From Trileptium ribeirensis (lineage: Eukaryota > Nematoda > Enoplea > Enoplida > Thoracostomopsidae): a DNA stretch of 24,833 nucleotides. Below the pieces are notes generated by a model. That model did no database searches and was not told the origin of the DNA. It saw nothing but the letters and a program-made list of their open reading frames with translations. The stretch is taken from the NCBI GenBank assembly GCA_030248225.1, contig JASANE010009899.1, forward strand, positions 1-24,833. The letters run 5' to 3'. The position numbers were made by a program, and so were the translations under genes. Below, one piece after another: positions 1 to 24,833 of the stretch; position 1 is the stretch's first letter; every line of letters begins with the position of its first letter.

Positions 1-966
1 TATAACACTGGTATAGGACCAAGAATGACATCAAGAATATCAAACCTTTGTTATATATATATTTTACTTATTGTTGTACTAAATATATTTATCTACCCTT
101 TGTTCGTCATTCTTATGCACTAGCTACTTCACTAGTTTGTAGTCTCATATAAAGCTCTCCATGTACAGTATTGCAAGCGTAACGAAAGTTTAGTGAACAA
201 GATCTCGTCAATTTAATATATGTTAAACTTCGAAACGCATTCAATAGTTGATGTGTGTGTGATACTGGCTACATCGTGGAATGCCCAAATCAGTAATCGA
301 CTGGCCGAACTACGTTTTATGTGGATATGGTAGAACAGTTACTCGCGAGATGTGAGATGTGGCGGTATTAGCATACAAAATGTCGAAACCTGTGCCGATA
401 AAAATTGATAATGCAGGCGGTAATATCATAGACATTGACATCTTTGGTTTGGTGCAACTAGTGTGCGTATAACCACCTGGCGCAAATATTCGCTCTTGTT
501 TGGAACTATCAACACTAACAATTTGCGGTGACTAACTTTCATGAAATTGATCGGAAAACAGAGTCATTTCCGAGCATTGTATCAACTATATATACTTATT
601 TATGGTCGTAATCAACTAATGCATTGTCCAATCAGAGGCGTATATAAGTTATGATAGTGGAGACTTTATATTTCAAGAAATTTTGCGCGTCAGTTGATGT
701 ACTAAATTTTATGACTACTTTCGGTCGCAAGTCGGCAGCAGTGTTTGATAGACGATTGAACCACAATCTGCGAGATTAAATTTGGTCTCGTTCTACTTTT
801 ACTTACATTCATCAAATTCAGTTAGTTATTAATACGTGCCCTTGTCCAAAGTTTGAAGGTAGGGGATTTGTATCTTGGATATGTCTGGAAATTTAGTTAA
901 TTCCTTGTAATGTACAATATGGGTGGCATAATGAAGAGCATGCGCAATTCCAAATATTGCACTATT
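1..966. other. Upstream flank without recognisable gene
   Basis: This is AT-rich sequence with no open frame longer than about 65 codons and no protein similarity that I recognise. It ends at the target-site duplication of the hAT-like element that starts at 967. Distal regulatory sequence of the phosphorylase gene could lie here, but nothing in the sequence shows it. Confidence 0.5.
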
Positions 967-2146
967 CAGGGAGTAACCGGAATTCCGGTTCCGGTTCCGG
1001 CGAAAATCGTGTTCCGGTTCCGGCAAAGGGCAAAAACCATACCGGAACCGGAATTCCGGTTTAAAAATTTTGTTTGAAATTTTCCACGTTTTTTTGCTTT
1101 ATCCTGTAATCCAAACATGTAATATATATTATACAATGATCAAACTCCAATACAACCACACAAAAGAAAAGATTAACTAACGAATTTGCATTGTGAAACG
1201 TAAGTAGGGCACATAATTTGAGCAAGAATTTTTCATAATATCCTGCAGGAGTTTGTTAAATCAAAACCAGGTCGATGCTTGTAGCAGCTATTTTACACGT
1301 CCAGAAGTCTGTGGGATACGTTTGAACTAAACCGGTCCAACTCGGTAACAGAGTATGGCTTACGCAGAAGTACTTACGGTATGCTTGGCTAACATAAATT
1401 GCGTCAAGCACCCGCCAGTGCGCTTGTAAACTTGGTAAATCAATCTAAATTGAAGTAAACTAACGTTATCTGCAACGCAGCTAGAAACTGCTTTCTTGGC
1501 AGTGAACTGTATTTATTGAAACTGTGCGAGCAGCATCACAGTGTGCTTCATTTATAGCATTCTGATTAGAAAGCTTTCATCATTATGATCTAACTGACAG
1601 GCACTGTTGGTCCAACGCTAGCCTAAACAGTGTCTCTGACCACTGATCAGAAAATTACCTTCTATCTATTATTTTCTCTTAGAATCATATAAACCAATAA
1701 TTTTAAGTTTCCTACAGAAGAACATGCAACAAACGTATGTGTAGTTAAGGGAGGCGACTGGAGACAGAGCGAAAGTGTGTATTCTACGCTCCAAGCTTTG
1801 TAAGCACATTCGATTTGACGCAGTATACGCAATGGTGTATAGTGGAAAACATTTTTTTGCTCTGAATGTCCAAAAACCGACATATTTGATCGATAAATAA
1901 ATATTATTAGCTTCCTCAGTCTCTTTAAAGTTTCAGAAAGGCAACAATACCGTCGCAATACGTTAAGTTCAATGTAAAAGTTATTTTTAATGCATTTTAA
2001 ATTTACTATACCTTTATTTCTTCCATCATCTGTTTCACTATATATAAATTTCGAAGACCAGATTCCGGTTCCGGTTCCGGATCCGGTTTAAATGGACGGT
2101 TCCGGTTGCTGGTTCTCCGGTAAATTTCGGTTCCGGTTATTCCCTG
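967..2146. mobile_element. Non-autonomous hAT-like DNA transposon (1180 bp)
   Basis: The element begins CAGGGAGTAACCGG at 967 and ends CCGGTTATTCCCTG at 2146. These are imperfect terminal inverted repeats of the CAGGG type common in hAT elements. It is flanked by an exact 8-bp duplication, GCACTATT, at 959-966 and 2147-2154, and 8 bp is the hAT target-site length. Both ends (967-1065 and 2062-2140) are packed with CCGGTT/AACCGG and CCGGAATTCCGG motifs, which look like subterminal repeats. I see no transposase. The longest internal frame (1662-1958, minus strand, 98 codons) resembles nothing I know, so the element was probably mobilised in trans. It ends about 280 bp upstream of the phosphorylase start codon. 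Confidence 0.88.
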
Positions 2147-2217
2147 GCACTATTATATACTTCGAATTTTGAACTGTTATAAATTGACTCACTATGGCCT
2201 GAGTTTTAGCCCTTGAG

Positions 2218-2223
2218 TATAAA
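2218..2223 (+). promoter_or_regulatory. Possible TATA box of the phosphorylase gene
   Basis: TATAAA lies about 205 bp upstream of the start codon and about 70 bp downstream of the hAT-like element. Its placement would suit a core promoter with transcription starting near 2250. TATAAA occurs often by chance in such AT-rich sequence, so this is only a candidate. No initiator or spliced leader exon could be established. Confidence 0.2.
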
Positions 2224-2425
2224 TGGCTTTAGTAGCTTTAACTACCGCGGCGAAGTATAATTCTTCAATCGTAAGACACCTGCTAATTTGTAGAACAGGT
2301 TCGAAAACTTAGTGTCTATATTGTGCACTTGGTCGCATTAGAATACAATATTTCACGTTTTGTTCACACGTTGGCAAAGCATTTCAGCATCTTCTTTTAA
2401 TTCTTGTATGTAATTGGTGGTAACA

Positions 2426-21820
<19,395 letters not shown>

Positions 21821-22792
21821 GTACGTTCCGTTTTTATCGATGCCTTGCCGTGTTTAGTTGAGTCCTCAGCGGAAATTCTAGCTTGTTTTATTTGGTATAG
21901 AGTTATTATTTATTGATTCATTCAGCCCAAATAATAATATTTACAAAAGTATAATTAAAAAATTGAAGCAGAGATGCAAGCAATGATCTTTTCATCAGTT
22001 AGAGAATCAAAAATGGAGCAAACAATATTATGATATTAACGATCAAAGCAATAAACCATAGGCTAGATGTCGTTAGAATAAGCCGTTTGTCCGTTTATAA
22101 CCACTGCAACAGTGACCGAAATCTAACTGAGAGACTTAGTATTTAAGCTGTGCTAAATCTATATGTTTAACAACATCTGCTGGAAGATTATTCCAAACGG
22201 GAACTGTCTGAAAGAAGAATTTTCTGCAATTAATGCGAACATGTTATGGGAAAAGTTTTTGCATATGACCACGCATGGCCATTTGTGGCGTAAACGTGAA
22301 AAATTGATTCATATTTAAGTTAACTAATTCATTCAGAAGGTGAAAATTAAGTCTCGAACAATTCTGCGCTCTGCTAAACATTTTATTCCTAATCTACGTA
22401 TGCCATCATTATATGACAAGGCTTTAAGTCCAGGAACTTTCATTGTGAACAATCGTTGAACTCTTTCCAAAATGTTAATATCTTTCACCATATGAGGCGA
22501 CCATACCTCAGACGCATATTCAAGTACTGGTAATACAAATGTTATATACAAATCAACATCGCGCGAATAAAATTTTTCAAAAATTAGGTTAATTCGTAGA
22601 AAAACCTTTTTGCCACGGATTCATAATGTGCAGGAACGCTACAATTGTCGTTTAGAAGTACTCCAACATCATTAAAAGTTGTAACAGACGATATAGTATG
22701 ATTTTCAAACTAGTATTCTTGACATTGGGTGTGTAGTCCAAGATGCATTACGAAGCACTTATTAAACGCAAATTTCAAATCTTGAAATATAA

Positions 22793-22794
<2 letters not shown>

Positions 22795-22888
<94 letters not shown>
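22795..22888. repeat. (TA)n microsatellite inside the LINE
   Basis: About 45 TA units with one or two breaks near 22800. It interrupts the LINE reading frame between the HADD box and CFVMHLG. The ambiguous assembly of long TA runs means the true length is uncertain. Confidence 0.96.
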
Positions 22889-22890
<2 letters not shown>

Positions 22891-23012
22891 ATCTATGTCA
22901 TTATTTTGTATCAATGAATAACCAAGAGTACGTTCGTAACACATGTAATGTTTTGCATCATCGGCATGAAGCTTATCACAAAGATTAAAAATAGACGTAT
23001 TAATATCATATA

Positions 23013-23387
23013 CTGCCCTGTCCGCAGCGGGGGACCCCCTTTTCCAAATCCCCCGTGTTCGTGAGATTTCCCCCATGTCCGTCCCAAATGTTTCCTGCCC
23101 ACTCGACCGCAACCTCCACGTTCAACTAATTCTAGACATTTTTTATGTCTGAAAATTTATGTTTTTTGTTTGCAAATTGTTTTTTAAACATTAATTACCA
23201 CTATTTATAATGCAAAAATTTAGTTTTTTAACTTGAAAATACATTCACGGTGGCAAAAATGCATGAAAATATGGAAATATTTTGTATTTTTAAGCAAAAT
23301 TTGTCCCCACACCGCTTTTAATCCCCACCCAGAATGAACATGCCCCCCGAAATTCCCCCACTTTTCGGAGAGCTGTGGACAGGCCAG
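23013..23387. mobile_element. 375-bp TIR element inserted in the LINE
   Basis: CTGCCCTGTCCGCAGC at 23013 mirrors GCTGTGGACAGGCCAG ending at 23387 (14 of 16 bases match as inverted repeats). ATATA occurs on both outer sides, compatible with a 5-bp target duplication. The ends are rich in G/C runs (CCCCC blocks near 23030-23070 and 23335-23360), unlike the AT-rich middle. No open frame is credible. The superfamily is not assigned. Confidence 0.72.
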
Positions 23388-23393
23388 ATATAA

Positions 23394-23878
23394 TGCGCGA
23401 GTAAACTTAAGGTGACCTCCCAACCTTCCTATTTTGTATTTTTGGATAAACTTTGTTACGGAACGCTTTTTGATTAATCGAAATTCGGCGTAAATCTGCT
23501 TGCGAACACAGCGCTCGTGATTGAAATCTAACCATTTTGTGTTAGCGAAAATTGAAGTAAAATTATCCAAATTTTTGAGAATGAAAATTTGTCGAGTTGA
23601 TTCTGACGTCACTTTTGCATTAAATTAGTTCGCGGACACTGTATAATTCAAATTAAAATGATAATTCATTAGAGAACATAATTTCTGCAAATAAAATCAC
23701 CGTAATTCTGTTCGAACACAAGCTTTAATTTCTGGCACTTGAATTTGATTTTGCCAATTTTCGGTTAGCGAAAAATCGAAAGAAATTAAGCCTGTTTTCC
23801 GTAACAAGGCTTTGTGCTTCGATATCGGTAATGACAGCATAGGATTGTTGGTGGGGTCACCTTAAGTTGACTCACGCA
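23394..23878. mobile_element. 485-bp palindromic MITE (Harbinger-type TAA target)
   Basis: TGCGCGAGTAAACTTAAGGT at 23394 mirrors the end at 23878, with 22 of 24 bases matching as inverted repeats. The similarity extends inward (TGTTACGGAA at 23453-23462 and its complement near 23800-23811). TAA flanks it at 23391-23393 and 23879-23881, the 3-bp target typical of PIF/Harbinger elements. A 130-codon minus-strand frame (23220-23612) straddles the border and is not a gene. Confidence 0.82.
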
Positions 23879-24833
23879 TAATAGTCATGAGAATAGTTTC
23901 GCACCAAAAATGCTCTCTTGAGGTACACCTGACACAATATTAACAACGTCAGATTTTTAGTAACCAACTTCGACGGTCGGCTACGGCTACGGTCAGAATG
24001 ATACGAACAGAACCAGGCTATTAAACGACCAGTAACTCCCACTTACTCCAGACATTGCAAAAGTTTCACATGTCATACAGTATCAAAGGTCAATATACAC
24101 TGGTCCAAAAATACATCAGCAGTACTATATTCATCGAGGGCTTGAGTCAACGGATTAAGAATAGTAATCAGCTGCAATGTAGTCGAGGATTTTGCTCGAA
24201 ACACAAATTGGATGTTAGAAATAATATCATTCTTCATACAAGAAGTTAATCTTGTTAGAAAAAATTGTGGTATGCCGTCTTGTTCATAACTTCTCTTGGG
24301 AGCTAGACATTTTAACACATTTAAAACAATTTCTTCTGAAATTTCAATATCTGTGATATCTACCTCAGTATTTCAGCACATACCATATTTCTGGCAGTCG
24401 ATGTGGTCTAGGAGTAAATATTTCGTAACTATGCACAAAGCAGGCGCAAAATAATCATTAAATAAACGCATTTTTCCCGATCATCATTTACTGAATTAGC
24501 GCCGTCAAGTAACATCGGTAGAGAACAAATCGGAGGAAATTTGCTTTTAAGAAATCTCCAAAACTGTCTTTCATTTTTAGAATCGATTATTGTGGGTTTA
24601 TTAAAGTGAGCTTCTCGCCTTTTGAGAAACGTAAAACTCGGGCTGCCTCAGACCATTTCATCTTATTAATATCAGTAGGCCTGCTGCACTTATACTGCAT
24701 ATGCAAAAGTTTTTTCTAGAAAATTAGCTTTGCGCATATCCATTCACCAATCTCCTTGCCGGCGCAATCCCGTGATAAAGGTACAAAATTTACATTATTA
24801 TATTAATGATATTTAAAATGACTCCAATTCTCA

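Larger units (their letters stand above)
21930..24833 (-). mobile_element. Antisense CR1/jockey-type LINE, interrupted, runs off right edge
   Basis: Minus-strand translation gives reverse transcriptase landmarks in order. NERQFWRFLKSKF lies near 24540-24580, and RSYEQDGIPQFFL near 24260-24300. QFVFRAKSSTTLQLI lies near 24165-24210. DVFLDQ then TFDTV lie near 24073-24110. SGVPQESIFGAKLF lies near 23895-23940, and KLHADDAKHYM at about 22945-22975 (the YADD box, here HADD at 22957-22968). CFVMHLG lies near 22735-22760, and NDVGVLLNDN near 22640-22670. LEYASEVWSPHMVKD lies near 22480-22525. RGHMQKLFP and VWNNLPADVV lie in 22160-22265. The frame is broken by a few stops and shifts and by three insertions (23013-23387, 23394-23878, and the TA run at 22795-22888). 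The 5' end is outside the window, and the 3' end near 21930 is approximate. Confidence 0.88.

Noticed and set aside
23220..23612. 130-codon minus-strand frame
   Set aside because: It crosses the boundary between two independently inserted TIR elements, so it cannot be an inherited gene.

Overview
This is eukaryotic, almost certainly invertebrate animal, DNA. It is AT-rich, with long repeat-filled introns, canonical GT..AG splice sites and several families of eukaryotic transposable elements. I cannot name the species.

The only host gene I can support is glycogen phosphorylase on the + strand. Seven coding exons are visible: 2426-2485, 6344-6523, 17414-17515, 17672-17854, 19078-19212, 20637-20748 and 21738-21820. 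They join in frame into the first 285 residues of a protein of roughly 840. The start codon is in the window. The gene runs off the right edge, because the next exon (after residue Asn285, the middle of the active-site 280s loop) is not found before 24833. The Ser14 phosphorylation peptide, the AMP-site residues and the [15 protein letters not shown] motif are all intact. The gene therefore looks functional and of the animal type regulated by phosphorylase kinase and AMP.

Layout. Positions 1-2425 are upstream flank, holding a 1.18-kb non-autonomous hAT-like element with an exact 8-bp target duplication. Intron 1 (2486-6343) holds a TAG microsatellite, a diverged tandem duplication, a decayed antisense LINE and a dispersed repeat. 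Intron 2 (6524-17413, 10.9 kb) holds a ~170-bp tandem repeat, a 1.7-kb satellite-like array with a 456-bp higher-order unit, a candidate TIR element, LINE debris, a duplicated GC-richer repeat and a tRNA-derived SINE. Intron 3 is 156 bp. Intron 4 begins with a tandem duplication that copied the end of exon 4 with its donor site, and it also carries a LINE tail. Intron 5 shows nothing recognisable. Intron 6 carries a 281-bp TTAA-flanked MITE. Intron 7 (from 21821) is occupied by a long antisense CR1/jockey-type LINE interrupted by two adjacent TIR elements and a TA microsatellite.

There is no operon, CRISPR array, functional tRNA/rRNA gene or new enzymatic system here. The interest lies in gene architecture (an added intron after the regulatory peptide, and two vertebrate exons fused), in a decoy splice donor made by duplication, in the higher-order satellite, and in nested insertions whose removal restores a LINE reading frame.
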